Positions 1-12,829 of a stretch of DNA of 64,000 nucleotides are shown here, piece after piece. This DNA comes from Acanthosoma haemorrhoidale. Taxonomy: Eukaryota; Arthropoda; Insecta; Hemiptera; Acanthosomatidae. The notes under the pieces were generated by a model. It was not told where the DNA came from and did not search any database. It saw only the letters and a program-made list of their open reading frames with translations. The position numbers and the translations under genes are program-made. Location: positions 112,025,139-112,089,138 of the forward strand of contig OV884011.1 in assembly GCA_930367205.1 (NCBI GenBank), read 5' to 3'. Numbering within the stretch: position 1 is the first letter of the stretch; the number at the start of each line of letters is the position of its first letter.

Positions 1-2910
1 TCATATCGTAACTTTCACCCGTTTTAATTAGAATAAATTAGGTTCACGTCAGATACACGTGGAATCACTCGACCCTACAGAATCCCTGATATTTGCTCTG
101 TGGAAAGGTTTCACATATCATCAATATCGGTATGAATACAGAACTGAGTTGAAATGAAAAAATAATATAAAACCAATACACAGGGAATATTCCACTCTTG
201 TCGATGAGTAATAAATTGTATACAAGCTGGATTATTTTATTTATGTGTTCTTATTTGAGTTCTGGCCATTAAATGTAGCGGTAAGTAGTAGATGAAAATT
301 CGTATTATTAAAAGAACATATAGAAAATATATGTATACCACACATTCCGTGTGTAACTTTGACATTTATAAATAAAAACCGTACCAACCAAACACATACA
401 TGTTATACTCGTACAATAATGATTGATATAAATGAAAAGTGGTCCTACTAAATGCCCATATGAAATGTAGGCCAATTTGATGGAGCCATGGAAGCCACCA
501 AAGCGATTGACTCAATATGCTCTATCTATCAGAGTATCCAAACTACTGGCATTCAGTATATGTATCCGGTGAGCTGTGGAGATTTGTGCAGTAAATCAAC
601 ATTAGCTACAGATATTCCTCAAAGCACTAATACAATTTGTATAACGGAACTGTATTTAATTTAAAAAATATTTTCACCAGAAATTGACGGTTTTGAACTG
701 GTGGTTTTTTCGTAGAGAATTATCGGTCATTTTTTTCGATATGAAAATCAAAAGCAAGTTTTTCAAAAGTCATTTTTATTTATTGTGCCGCTTCTACATT
801 ACCACATGTAGAACATATTTTGGTTAGTAAACATATTTTATTTACAATATAAAAACTAACTTTGACTTATACTGTAACATATAAAGCAACTTTATATACT
901 AGATTCATCATTTGCAAGTTTTTCATGTTGTTCATTACTTTGTTGAAAATGTCGTTAGACGTGAATGAAATGAAGTTGTGGGATATTGAAAGATTGTTTT
1001 GTGTTGTCCAACCTGAAGGATAACAGTGTTGGATCCTCTACGTTTTGTTATGATTATTAATTAAGAATGTTGTTTATGAACATGTACCTTGCGTCTAAAA
1101 GTAAAATAAACGTGTGTTATTAATTCAACAAATGTTTCATTGTGCCGAAATCCTGTAGAAGTTTTATTCGTAACACTGCCAAAGCGTTGTTACATTTGAC
1201 GCGAAATAGTGACTCTTGTGATCACATTAATTGTCCACGTGTGTTGTTTGCCTATCGTGTAGTCTGGTGATGGCTCTTCTTATCTCTTCCCCTGTAGGAT
1301 GTGTACTAAAGCAACACTTCTGACTTGAAGTTTCTAATCTGTGATGGTTGGTTTGCGCTATTCCAATCATTGTTTGTTATTTCATTTGTGGCATCTACGT
1401 GGTGCATACATCTTAGATTTGTCAGCTACTTCATACACTCAATCTCGGTATATCGCGATGTGACGGTAACCAAGTCATTAGAACGTTTCATTTGTTAAGG
1501 GTTTCCAAAGACAGTCAGTAAATCTGAGAGTAGGCTCAGAGGCTTTTTTTAGCGCAATGAGATTTGATAAATGCAGATATTTCAGTCAAAAGTACATTTA
1601 ATACACAATTATGAATCCTTCTTGGCAGCGGTTAAATTAAATTCTGTTTTTGGACTACAACACCCCTTACGTCAATCAAACAATCAATAACATTTCTATC
1701 ATTTTCTTTATAGACTGAACCACTCAACCTCAGCTCAAGAACTTATATATAAAATCTTCCCGGACTCCCAGAAATGAAGACTCCTTAGAAATATATATAA
1801 ATCTGTACATACAAGCCCTGATAACATAATCCATTACAACTAGCTAACTACTCATCTCTCAAACAAAGTGACACGGAACTAATAGGCGTGCAGGATGAAG
1901 TGGAAATAACCTTTTCACTTTGCAGCAAATTAAGCACTTTGACTTTGCTAGTAGGGTCGGATGGATGACTTGTTACAGAGTTAGAACCATTATCGCTCCA
2001 GCTATTATAGCTATTAGCTAGTCACGGTAAAGATGTATATATATATTTTAAACCTGTGATGAATAATCTATATTCATTGTAAACCTGTGCAGGTAGGTTT
2101 ATCGTATCAAATATTTAATTTTATATCCACCCTAAAATATGTATACGCTTGACTGGAAAACTAGACATGTGTTTCCATAAACCTCTTCCGGTCGTTAATG
2201 GTTCGATTGCTCAAATTAGGGTAAATATTGTCAGTCAAGTCTTCAAATCTTTAATAATGTAACTTCACGTGGATCTACTGGAATGTGGATTTCTTCTTTT
2301 GCCATTAACAGTCCATCTCCATTTTATAGAAGTGAGAAATTAAAATTTAATTTAAACTATTCTACCTTAAACTCCCCTTTGATGTGGTGTCATAATGACT
2401 TCTTAGTGTAAAAATCCGGTTTTAGGCCACTTTCCTTCAATTCGAAGGAAGAACATCAGTCCAGAATCAAGACTATCGCTATGAATGACATATTGTACGA
2501 CTTCACTTGGTTAGTTATTGAGATTGGCAACATTTTGAGCAATTGATTCAAAGTTAACTACCCATAAAACGATTTCTCTTTGATTTCCACGTAGTGAGCG
2601 TCATCCCACAATAACCACAGCGCAACGGTGTAAGTAGAATCAACCACACCTGACCCTTTCTTGCAAATATTACCTCCAATTTTGTAAAGGAGTATTCACA
2701 GGTATTTATTAGCAATAGGTATTATTAGCATTCACCATTGTTCGGGTGTACTGTATCCGCACAAGATTGATCCTGTTTGACTTCTGCTTGTCCAGGAACA
2801 GTCATTCCCAGCTTCCTGCTAGTTATATTCTAAAATTATTATTATTTCAAATATAGTTTACCGGAGGATCACTGTATCGTACGTGTACACGTCATCTACT
2901 CAATTGTCTA
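1..2910. other. AT-rich non-coding stretch, no gene seen
   Basis: Low-GC sequence with frequent stops in all frames and many A/T runs. I see no reading frame of protein-like composition, no transposase or reverse-transcriptase motif and no tRNA-like boxes. It could contain upstream exons of the receptor gene that begins to be visible at 12830, because its first transmembrane segment and ectodomain are not accounted for, but I could not identify one. Confidence 0.6.
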
Positions 2911-2975
2911 TGTCGGGTCGTAACGAGGGGGTGCCTAGTTACCCTAACCCTAGTGATGAAATGAAGGTTGATTAG
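2911..2975 (-). repeat. LTR-end-like fragment related to the LTR at 31.2-31.8 kb
   Basis: Read on the minus strand, this segment ends with a GGCACCCCC run followed by CGACCCGACA at 2911-2920. The same two blocks, at the same spacing, end the LTR at 31158-31791. The similarity covers only a few dozen bases and fades upstream, so this is either a decayed LTR end or a shared short motif. The 65-codon minus-strand frame at 3170-3367 may belong to the same element but has no recognisable domain. Confidence 0.35.
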
Positions 2976-5900
2976 GCTATGACCTGTAGAACCTGTAGGA
3001 CGAACAACATCCTAGGCCTGGTTTATCTTGAGATACTTTGAAGGGTCAGTGAGTTAGTGATATTAACAAGAAGATAAAAAGGGGGCCAACCTACGGACAA
3101 AGGCGACCCGCTTCCGAACGCTCCCGTACCTCGTAAGAAAAAAATATATTTTACTTCGTGTTGTTTGAACTAGACAAAGAAAAAATCAATACAACAATTA
3201 TCGGTAGAACGAACAGAAGCTCCTTGAAATCTCTTGAGAGCTCTCTCATGTAGCTCACTGGGATCTCTAGTCCAACAAGGCTCTGGTGTAGTCTCTACAG
3301 TGATCCTTTCTGATCTACTATGGATTGCCTGATGGTCTAACTCTCTGTTGACTGACCCGATGGTCACCAGCAGCCGTCAGCAGGTCAGGTGGACTACATG
3401 CAGAGTAGATTTGGACATATTTGGTCTTCTGATACTGTTGTTCTTGCTGTCGCAAATATCACATGTATTCATACGATCTTTTTGTCCATACAACAATTCG
3501 TTAATAAGAGTGTAATACTTTCATCCTAATTTATTCTTGTTAGCTGACTTTGATTTTCTTCTTCACATAAAAGCAAATCGTTCATTGTTGAATTCTAATG
3601 GCATGTGATTATTTCAACTAATTATTTCACGGGGATATTTTCTTGTTACAGAAAGTTCATTCCACGAGCTTGACGACTATACAACGCTATGATAATATAA
3701 ATTAGCCTACGGTAGTGAACTGGGCCGATTTAGAATATTGAAGATCCTCTTTGCGGTCCTCGATAATTCCTGGAAGCTTTACCGATTGCCATGAGCACTA
3801 TACGCTACTTAAACAATTATCCAACCGAATGAAAGCAACCTGAATGTAGATGTATTTATCCTACTATCCTATTGTACTATCCTAGTGATTCCCCATTCTA
3901 GGGTATTATTGGGCATACCTGAGCGCATAAATCATAAAAAGGCTATCACTTGGCCCCGTATTATCGTGCTACCCCTAATTATATCGACCTATCCGTTCCT
4001 CACCTGCCTTGCTATTTTTATCAAGAACACAGCACAGACTATAGGGGAAAGGCAATAATCCTGACAGACTATTAAATATTCGGAGGTATATTGATTCCAG
4101 GGGCTGGTGTCACGGGGAACATGTGTCGCCAACATAGTCAATATTGATGGCAGCTTCCCTTTATGAACTGTGGTGGAGGGGGGTGCTCAGGTTTTTATCC
4201 TACCCTCTCCATCCACCCTTTCACTGACTAGCATATGCTGACGGAGACAAATGTTGCTACACTTACTTGTCGTGAGGCACATCATTTTCATATTATTCTT
4301 TATACTTTTTTAATAAAAATAATTTATATTTTCGACATAAAGCAAATGGGAGAAGTAGAAAGACTGGGTAAGTGTGATTGAGTGTAGTTTACAGGACCTC
4401 CATACTGGACGACGCACAGTCGAATGCTTCGCAATCCCCTTCATCAAAATCTGTTATAACTCTATGTGATGTCTTATGAAAACAAACTCTAACGAACTTT
4501 CTCCATGTATATCAGTATTCCATCGGCATCTATCTACCGCTACACCCAAGCACGAATTGTTTGCTGGTTAATGCTCTTACTACACTGTGCGTTGAATCAG
4601 ACTTCCCCAATCCTTATTTTCCATCTTCACTCATTATCGTATGCACCGAGGCAGATAATGTATTTTTCTCTCTTACACACATTGTCAGTCACCCAGTGTA
4701 TTACTGCCCAAAATTTACCCAGGCTGAGGTCACCATTAATGTGTTGTCATTATGAAGCAGGCCCTTGCCTGGGATCCTCAAGGCAGGTAGAATAAAATAG
4801 TTTCGAGAGCACACAGATAAAAAAGGGCCATAGAAAAATATGGAGGAAAAGCAGGTTGAAGAGATAATGAAAGGGTTCTCATGGTTGCCTTATTGGGGGA
4901 GTAGTGGGAAGTGATAAGTAAAGCCCCTCAATGTTTCCATGTTCACTTTTGTTCATATTTTCAGCTTCTGCTCTAATTGTATTAATATAATATTTATAAG
5001 TTTAATTAAATGTGCGCCACTTTTAGCGTAACAATGTATCTCACAAGGCCCATCCTTGTTCATATTTATTACTATGGGGTATTGAAATAAATTCAATTTA
5101 CAAATTTTTTTTTTGATACTAGTAATTGATTAATTATCCGTCTAATGACGACCATTATACAACTACTGTCTCCGCAGCCAATGTGATTAGTATCACTTTT
5201 ACAAATCAATACGACCTCCTGATGATAAGAATTTCCTAGGAGTTTTTGACTTGAAAACATCTTCAAAATTGTTTCAGTACAGGACCTGCAGAAGTTTTAG
5301 AATTATGTCACATTTATTAATTTCATTATCAAGGCTGACTGAGATCCATTTACATAATTTTCTAAAACCAAACTATTGGCTACCATCGATTATTATAATT
5401 TCTACCACGTTTTAAGAAACGCTAAGTTTGGCTAATTTTATTTTACAAATGTATATTACATATTTTCACATGCTTCGATGAAAATACTTTTTTTTTTAAT
5501 ATTTCAAGTATTCTTACATTTTCTTTGGGGGTTATACATACTTTTCTATTAATTAAAATTAATTCACCATTTTCAACTAAAATATGATAGGAAAAATGAT
5601 ACTCTGCATGTTGGATTCTGGGGCTGGATTCTTACTTTTTTGAATAATTTAACCGATGATTGTGTTCTATGAAAGATGCAGTTTTGAAGAAATGATAAAC
5701 TGTGTGTTGGGATTCATAGTTTTCTTGGATAATTATACTAAGAATTGGTTACTTTTCTAAATCCACGAAAACCCTTTCTTCCTTTCCCTCACGCTCATAA
5801 TTCTATTTATTTCCCTCTGCAGTTTAAGTTGTGATTTATACAAGAGTCCTAGTTGCCAAGTACATTCGTGAGTAAAGATAAATAGTTAAATAAGTACATA

Positions 5901-6690
5901 TTCGGATTTTTTTGATTTTCTGTCGGTAGGGTTCCAATGGTTGTAATTACCATAATTATCTCCGAAGAGGATCGATCCAAAATCAAGACAATACCTACTT
6001 AAAAGTTTTTACTTGCAACTCAAAATTTAATTTGCCAATCTGAGCAAGCTCAGTGGCAGTTGCATGGATTTAATCTTCTCCTAAATACGTAATTCCACCT
6101 CTACCGAGGCTTCCCACACTCCTTAATTCCCTCACTCCACCTTCAAACAGGTACTCCTAGTAAAAGGATCCGCTCACCCTAAATAAATTCGTTTATTTGT
6201 CCCTTATCCATAATCTTAAAAATTTGAGAGCTGAGGGGAAAAAAAAAGTGTATTTTTCGAGTAAAAAAAAAATAATTTAAACTATTATTCAAAACAACAA
6301 TAAGATAGTATTTACTTATTTAACATTAACACTGTCAATACCTCATCAAATTTACATTTATTCCATGGACTTGTCTAGTGTTTCAATGCTGAAATCGGAT
6401 ATCATAATATAACTTTCAGCGAAAGGTTCCTCAAATAATAAATGTAAGTAATTCATTCGAATTTAATCCTCCATATAAATATTTACATCAGTTTCTAGGC
6501 ACAGAATGTCTTTATTAACATTTCAGAGTGGACTGCGAACATGATGGGTTTCGATTAGATTCAACTGATTTCCATGAAAAAGTGAAATGGTAATACAGAG
6601 CTCTTTTCTTTTCCAATGGAAATGCTAATATCCTGCGATTGTAAAATTCAATTTACAGATCATACAATGCATTTCCATTGACAAAAACAC
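2976..6690. other. non-coding stretch, no supportable gene
   Basis: AT-rich sequence with short chance frames (for example a 96-codon + frame at 4505-4795 that lacks any recognisable domain). Around 4920-5040 there is a motif, GTGCGCCACTTTT, that recurs near 45690 and 55065 (see those repeat entries), so part of this stretch is probably old dispersed repeat. No RNA gene or transposon protein was recognised. Confidence 0.5.
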
Positions 6691-6752
6691 AATATATATA
6701 TATATATATATACACAATATATACAATACGTATATATATATATATATATAAG
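6690..6752. repeat. (TA)n microsatellite, interrupted
   Basis: Two alternating TATATA tracts at about 6693-6711 and 6731-6750 are separated by a short ACACAATATATACAATACG spacer. It is simple-sequence DNA with no coding content. Confidence 0.85.
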
Positions 6753-6947
6753 TTAAAGATTATCGAAACGAAAACTTAAAAAAACAAGGAAAAATATTAA
6801 TGAATTAATGAATAAACCACGTTTGAAAAACACTGCTTTAACCAAGCACTAATCCTCTATATATACATTTGGGATGTTGTTTACATCCCGACAATTGGGT
6901 ATTAAGGTTGTACATTGGTGATGTCTATGGTGATATATATATTAAAT

Positions 6948-7440
6948 CTATCTTTTCATCATATTTACTTTAAGTGGCGAGTTACATCTATAACTAGTAG
7001 TTATTGGTGGGGAATTCAATACCTCTTCAATTTGGCTAAACAAGGAATCAAACTGTTGAATGGTAAGGAAGTTCGTTTTGATTACTCTTGTCAAATGGAA
7101 TTCAGCAGACTGAACACCACCCCTATAGGCCACCCGTGGAAGGAGAGGAAGGGCGAGGAAAATTCAATCTTGTGCTCAACAGCCAAATCCTTGATTGGAC
7201 GAATAGCCTTTAATTCTTCATTTTGCTACCCTCCAACAAAATTAGTTCCGCTATCAGAAAACATGCATTTTGGACAACTGCTAGGACTAAGGAAACGGTT
7301 TAGGACATCAAGGAATGCGTCAGTAGATATATTCAACGCTTACTCCAAATCAATGGCCATTGCTGCAAAGCATACAAATATGCACACATACGCCTTGACA
7401 AGGGTTGCCTGGTGGAGGGCATATGGTTTCAACTGAAAAG
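6948..7440 (-). pseudogene. BEL/Pao retrotransposon integrase relic
   Basis: Minus-strand translation across stops gives the core of a BEL/Pao-type integrase. It starts with a strand reading YVCIFVCFAAMAIDLE, continues with DAFLDVLNRFL and MFSDSGTNFVGG (second catalytic-Asp region of the DDE core), then HGWPIGVVFS, and ends with FHLTRVIKTNFLTIQQFDSL and IEEVLNSPPIT. That last block matches the family pattern in which a conserved 'L-T-x-E-E/Q-F ... Q-I-E-x-V-L-N-S-R-P' segment follows the catalytic glutamate. In-frame stops and frame changes make it a dead copy. The + frame at 6915-7436 is only its antisense shadow. BEL RNase H and linker sequence lie at 9915-10600 in the same orientation, separated by a gypsy relic, so this is probably the downstream half of one split element. 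The BEL/Pao assignment comes from motif reading. Confidence 0.75.
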
Positions 7441-7594
7441 GGCCGCAATAATCCTTACCTATATGGTAGAAAACTGGAGCATAATTAACTATTTTGGGAA
7501 GTAAATCGGTCATTATCACTAAGTTTATTAATTATAACTTGGAAGATCTAGGAAAATAATTAATCATCTGCTAATAATAATTCCTGATAGCTCT

Positions 7595-8370
7595 TCAGAT
7601 CCTGCCTGACATTTGAGGGATTAATATTCTCGGCAGAAGAAGCGCTGGTGTACACGGTAGCATGGACTTTGTTCTTCTTCCCATGAGTCGTTGTACAGGT
7701 GACCCAATATCTCCTCGTGGTGTGTTTCTATTACTCAGCAATGCCAGGAACATGTCTGATTTCTCCTGACTGCATTTCTTCAGTAGCATTTGGCCTCTAG
7801 AACATATCGTTCGATAAGACCATTGTATCATGGAAAATGCGGACTGGGCCTTTTATGATGTATTTTCCAGGCATTGGTGAATTCCTTAGACTGGAAGCAG
7901 TTTTAATGATATCCAGAATTCCGTGTAAGGAAAACCACGTTTTCAGTTCCTGGATGATGACCGAACTAGACAAGCTTGTAAGTAGCTTAAAATCGAAGAA
8001 TCCAGAGTACGCATTTGCAATGATGAGATACTCTTTTTGGTTCCATTGGAATAAATCTGAACCCACTATTTCCCAAGAGCGACTTTCTGGGGGGAATTTC
8101 TGTATCGCCCAACACCTCTTGAGGCTTGTCTTTTTGCATTGATTGGCATATCTGTCAACTCTTGATTGACATATTCAGCCAATAAATTACTCTTTAGCTA
8201 TGTTTATACATGTTTCAATACCTCTGTGGCTGCGGTGAAGTTCCTGCAGCATTAGGGGAAACATATTCTAAGGAACAATAATTTGACTCCAGTTCTTCAC
8301 GGAAGCTATTGAAAATTTTCTAGTAATCTACTAATTTCTTCTTGCTCTCTGGCCGTCCGCTTATGATTTA
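7595..8370 (-). pseudogene. Ty3/gypsy (mag/K02A2.6-like) integrase relic
   Basis: Read on the minus strand from about 8260 down, degraded HHCC zinc-finger sequence (HRSHRGIETCINIAKE, then NQCKKTSL) leads into the integrase core. The core has SWEIVGSDLFQWNQKEYLII, NAYSGFFDFKLL and VIIQELKTWFSLHGI. In the family this last block precedes the second catalytic Asp, which here has decayed. A further frame at 7595-7831 carries LLKKCSQEK and LLSNRNTP, then a GSPVQRLMGRR block, equivalent to the conserved 'ALLNYRNTP ... SPAQLLMGRRLRT' tail of mag-type integrases. Frameshifts separate the blocks. It lies directly downstream of matching RNase H and reverse-transcriptase pieces and is the 3' part of the same element. 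No LTR was recognised at its 3' side. Confidence 0.8.
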
Positions 8371-8499
8371 ATTTTTCAGTTGGGTCATCACAGCATCCTT
8401 ATTAATATTGCCAATTAATTCTTCAAACCTCCATTTGGAAAATGGAACGCTGACATGAATGGTTATGCTTGATGATTTGTTGTCTTCTGGTTTGTTGTC

Positions 8500-8880
8500 G
8501 CAGTCACGTCTAAGTGAGTCGGCGATGTACAATTCCGTTCTTTTTTTGTATACTACTTTTGGAAAGTATGGCATTACTTCAAAGAGTATGCCTTGAAGGC
8601 GTGCTGGAGCCTTTTACAGTGGTTTTTTCATTATTGCCTCAAGTGGTTTGTGATCTGATTCGATTACAAATTTGTATTTCCCCAAATGTACGCGTTGAAT
8701 TTTTTACAGACCCTTAGAATCGCTCTGGCCTCTTTTTCCAGTTGGCTATATTTTTTCCCTGCCGGACTCAGGGATCTTGAACTAAAAGCAACCGGCTGAT
8801 CGTTTTGAGGAAGAACGGCTCCAAGCGAATGCTGGCTCGCATCCATAGAAAGTGTTACTCATTCCATCGAATTGTAGCAA
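8500..8880 (-). pseudogene. Ty3/gypsy RNase H relic
   Basis: The minus-strand frame ending at 8664 begins with MDASQHSLGAVLPQ and continues QPVAFSSRSLSPAGKKYSQL, then EKEARAILRVCKKF and AYIWG. This is the canonical start of a retroelement RNase H (D-A-S-x-x-G-x-G-A-V-L-x-Q ... R-x-L-x-P-x-E-x-x-Y-x-x-x-E-K-E-A-L-A). A later frame (about 8500-8570) with VVYKKRTELYIADSLRRD corresponds to the end of the domain (K-x-x-E-L-Y-I-A-D-x-L-S-R). The RNase H active-site Asp of the DAS motif is present, but the domain is frameshifted, so no functional enzyme is expected. It sits between the reverse-transcriptase and integrase relics in normal gypsy order. Confidence 0.8.
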
Positions 8881-9390
8881 CGAAGCACTGTTGTTGTTTT
8901 CAAAACTGTCTTGAGCTTCTTGAAGGATTCAGCTTGTATCTCTGACCAATCCCATTCCACGTATTTCACAAGGAGTTTCCAGAATGAAGCTGTGACATCT
9001 TGTGGATGTCTCCGACAACCTGGGGATGAATTTTGCTAAATATGGTGTCATACCCAACAGCCTCTATAATTCTTTGATATTTCGCGGGACTTTAGCCGAG
9101 GTTCTTTTATTCGCACCAGGACCCTTTCTGTGACTTGTTGCAGTTCGTATTCTGTTTTCGCATGAATGAAGACATCTTTCATTACTATTTCGACTTTGTC
9201 AATCTCTTCCAGGAGGGCACACATGAGCTGCCGTAATATCCATAGTGCACTACAAAGCCCAAAAGGAACACGGGGACATGAATATGTACCCCATGGTTGA
9301 AAATGTGAGGTATTTAGCAGATCGCGGAGTTACTGGGATTTGACAGAATCCCTTGACAGTCAGGAAGGAGGGCAAGGATCTAGTCTTGAC
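8881..9390 (-). pseudogene. Ty3/gypsy reverse-transcriptase relic
   Basis: The minus strand reads VKGFCQIPVTPRSAKYLTFS followed by TMGYIFMSPCSFWAL. This is the gypsy RT stretch around and after the first catalytic Asp ('D-L-x-x-G-Y-x-Q-I-x-V ... K-T-A-F-x-T ... M-P-F-G-L'). It is followed by LLEEIDKVEIVMKDVFIHAK, where the YVDD-type catalytic box has become MKD, and then LGMTPYLAKFIPRLSETS, matching the thumb/connection 'LGMVNYLGKFIP'. The mutated catalytic box and several frameshifts show an inactive copy. The fingers upstream were not recognised, so gag, protease and the start of RT appear lost between here and the LTR at 9567-9914. Confidence 0.75.
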
Positions 9391-9566
9391 TCTAAAGCAT
9401 ACGACAAATTTATGGACGATGGATTGGATAGCCTGTCGAGCAGAGAGTATCCAGTAAATAAAAGAAGGAAAATATTGAACCTTAAGCAGATTAGCATAGG
9501 GTGTACATAGTCAACAACACAATGTCATAAGTGATCTCTTGCTCTCATAAATCTAAGATCATCCAA

Positions 9567-9914
9567 AGTTAAATAATCTTTGTACAGGAGAGTATTTTAA
9601 AAGAAAAGAAAGAAAAGCTTTATTATGAAGTACAAGCAAAACACTGGTATATACAAATATTAAGAGTTATGTTACTACATACTGGGTTGGATGTTGGGGA
9701 ACGAATGTCTTGTGGACAAGTGGGGACTGGGGCTGAGACGTATGTGCATAAGTGAAGGGTAGTTTCGAGAATTGTGAGAGACGCGGTCACTTACTTAAAA
9801 AATAACAAGAAACACCAGCGACTTCCATGAATTCACGAGGCAGGTATACACTAGAAGGGGCTTTTAGCATTATATATAATATTAGGATTACAATATTCTT
9901 AGCTTTATATAACT
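9567..9914 (-). repeat. LTR of gypsy-type element (copy 1)
   Basis: This segment matches 20883-21225 in inverted orientation almost end to end. Both start with GTTATATAA and share the CCCCTTCTAGTGTATACCTG block, the TATATACCAGTGTTTTGCTTG block, an AATAAAGCTTTTCTTTC polyadenylation-signal region, and an ACAAAGATTATTTAAC end. A polyadenylation signal followed by a short tail is the usual R-U5 layout of an LTR. On the minus strand it is followed within about 200 bases by gypsy reverse transcriptase, so it is probably the 5' LTR of that element. It interrupts BEL/Pao sequence that runs up to about 9915. Confidence 0.75.
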
Positions 9915-10600
9915 CAGGAAGGGAACAAGGTCTTGAATCACATCCCTCTTTTGATTTCCAAGCTCAACAGCAAAGCTATCTGGCTGGATGGCGCCGCAAA
10001 TAAGTGAGAGCAAGGTTACATTCCTCAATATCTGAAATAATACGTGAAGCCTTAGGAATCCATTTTAAAATGTCGACCATCTACCACTATGAATACCAAT
10101 CGCCAAGATGAAATTGGGGAAAACAAACCATCTTCTGACTCCGCTGATATCAAAATACTACCTTTGGTGTCCTTTAGTTCCGAATTTACGAAGCGTAACT
10201 GAGAGTTAAATTGTCGTAAAGGAAATATAACATACAATACAGAGATAACCAGGAAGGTCCATTTAATCCCATCTTGCATTTAAGAAAGCTGAAGGGTTCA
10301 CTTGAGGCGATATCAAATTGAATCCGTACAGACATAGACGACTAAGCGCCCTCAGAAAACTCTGAAAAATAGACTGTATGGTGGCTACAAAGGTTTTTAA
10401 GATTCTTGATCCACTGTAGAACAATAGTGGAATTCGTCCAAAGGATGACCTCCGAGATTCTCACATGGGGTGTCAAAAGAGAAGTGTAATGCTTCACTAT
10501 TTTGTACAGAAAGCAACAAAAAAAAGGCACTTTGTAATCACAGTTTAAGTTATTAATAACAGCGATATGCACCCCGTATTGAGTGATAAGTAATTGGAGC
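9915..10600 (-). pseudogene. BEL/Pao retrotransposon RNase H and linker relic
   Basis: The minus-strand frame at 10342-10572 contains HVRISEVILWTNSTIVLQWI followed by KNLKN. This matches the BEL/Pao RNase H signature in which the second acidic motif reads '(C)WSDS-x-I-V-L-x-W-I'; here the Asp has become Asn. Downstream, a frame ending near 10052 has SPISSWRLVFIVVDGRHFK, like the 'SSW-x-R-L-L-R-V-V-A' linker. Another (about 9915-9990) reads LTYLRRHPA and FAVELGNQKRDVIQDLVPF, like the pre-integrase 'Q-x-x-x-F-x-x-E-L-x-x-L' segment. The order RNase H, linker, integrase (6948-7440) on one strand supports a single element split by a later insertion. Stops and the lost Asp mark it as dead. Confidence 0.65.
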
Positions 10601-12829
10601 AGTCTAGGTCATGGAGAAATTTCAGACGGGAATGAGTATGCGGGAGGGCAATGGCAACAACACGAGAAAACGAAATTTGAAAATTTGGAAAAGTGGACTT
10701 AAAACCAAGCACGCTATACTAACAATATACGCTGCGGTGCATTGCATCGTAAGGAAAAAAAGTCATGGGAAGAAGGGGTTTTAGGACGGTTGCTGATACA
10801 AACCCATTTAAGGCAAGTTTAGTAAGAGTAAACTTACATTTTCAAATAGTTCATAAAATAATACACAACTATACGAAAACAAGGAGTTAAGGTGAAGAAT
10901 GTAATTCCCTGAGACTTTAATACGCCGACATATTATAAGATATATATATATTACGGTACTTATAAAGCCACAAAGCCCCGACCTCAAACCCGACATGTAC
11001 TTAAGGTAACGAAGTTTCCAGTCATAAGAGGGTCAGGTTTGCATAGATTCGGGCAGGCGAAATTCATACAGCGTGACCAACCCAACGCGACTAATTAAAT
11101 AATAAACTCGACAACAATACAAGTCTAAAATATTCTGATTACTAAATATTATAAGAAAACAAACAAATATATTATAAAAACAAGATTATATGAACATAAA
11201 CTGGAATCCTTTACAATGATTATAAAATCAAAGAGTGAGAGGTAGGGTAGCTATGTCTGAAATATCTTATAAATACGCAAGAGTAGCCATGGAAAATCAG
11301 AACTCTGAAACCCAGTCTTGAAAACTATTAAATGATATTAAAAAGAGCCCCCCAATGTTTTCCACGTTTAACTTTTTTCAAATGCCTTCTTCATTTTTTT
11401 CCCCCAAAAAAAGACTTTTCTTAATGGCATATTAAATTGCATATAACAATTGTAATTATTACAACCACCATCGTGGAACGTACATACTCGTATGTACATA
11501 CATACTTAATACGATCAGCCTGTACAAGAATGAAAGTAGAATATCTACCTTTGGCATCGGCAACGCTATCAAGCACTTTATAACATTTTTAGAAACAATT
11601 GTCATGAATATCCACCCGGGATTCATTCAAGTTTGTTCTGTTACACAGTTAAAAGTTTCCTTGTTATTATATCATTCTGGAAAACTGTAAAATAAAAAAA
11701 GAAAATGGGACATTTATACTTTTATACATTTATACATTCATTATACATTTTTTAGATGCTTATTTATATTTATAATCCACCAAAATTCTAACGAGTTTAA
11801 GATTGCGCTAATAAATAAATTTAAAACCCAATCAACATAGCAAGGAAAACACTATTCTTTTTATTGATAAATAATTTCTTAATTATTAGCCCCTAGTTTT
11901 CTTTCACGTAAACGGCAGTATTGTTCGAGCCATTGGATCGCCAAGTAGAAACTGTACGTGGAATTACACGTTTTTATTGAATGAAAACTCAAGGGATTCT
12001 TGTTTTGAAAAAATCATTTTGAACTAAAAATAAGAAAGTGCTTTCGTGTGTTCTAAACAACTTCCCAAACTGCAACATTACGACCGTAGAAGACTTATTG
12101 GTAGATCAAAAAAATTGTGTGTCTAGCCAAGGGCTTCATAAGTTGGAATTTTCTCACCATTTACTTAACACTACTCACAACTATGTAACTGATATCACAT
12201 TCAACTTCAAAAACCTAGTAAATCACTATCACTTTTTTTTATAACACATTCGACTTCAAGGTCCCAGTCATTCGCTACCCCTTTCTTTTTGCTAATAAGT
12301 AATACCCAGAAATACAGACCACAACTACTAATAGCCATTAAAATATAGTTTTATAAGTGAGGCTCAAAAACGAAAAAAAGGTCAAAAACATATAACAGCA
12401 AAATTGTTGTTGTAGCAAAATGAACAATACGAGAGATCGGCGTTTGGCCATAAGTCAGGCAACAGGCACCGCAATGCCCTCTTTAAAAGGAGTCGATATT
12501 TATAGGTCCATTATTCATACTCCGGGTGTATCTTACTCTTTGGTCGTGCAGATACAGTTACGTATTTCGTTCCATACATAAAACATTGTATGCAGAAGTA
12601 AACATTTGTTGTAATATGTAGTCCACACACTCCGTTCTTGGAAATTTATGATCCCAGACTTTCAAATAATGTATTTATTTATACAGTCGGGAAATATTTT
12701 TCTAATATATTCATTAAGAACCGAAATTTATAACACCCTGAAAGGGGTATCAAAATCTAACTTTGGCCATCTTATATTACAAATTATAGTAGTTAAACAA
12801 ATTAAATATTAATTTATTTCTGATTTCAG
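10601..12829. other. non-coding stretch upstream of the TM2 exon
   Basis: Low-GC sequence with no protein-like frame and no transposon motif. A 68-codon frame at 12038-12244 lacks any recognisable feature. The stretch includes a small local duplication near 12190-12260 (CACATTC-A/G-ACTTCAA repeated about 50 bases apart). If the receptor gene has an exon for transmembrane segment 1, it should end with two bases of a split codon somewhere upstream of 12830. I could not place it. Confidence 0.5.

Noticed and set aside
6915..7436. 173-codon + strand open frame
   Set aside because: The opposite strand reads as a BEL/Pao integrase. The + frame is its shadow.
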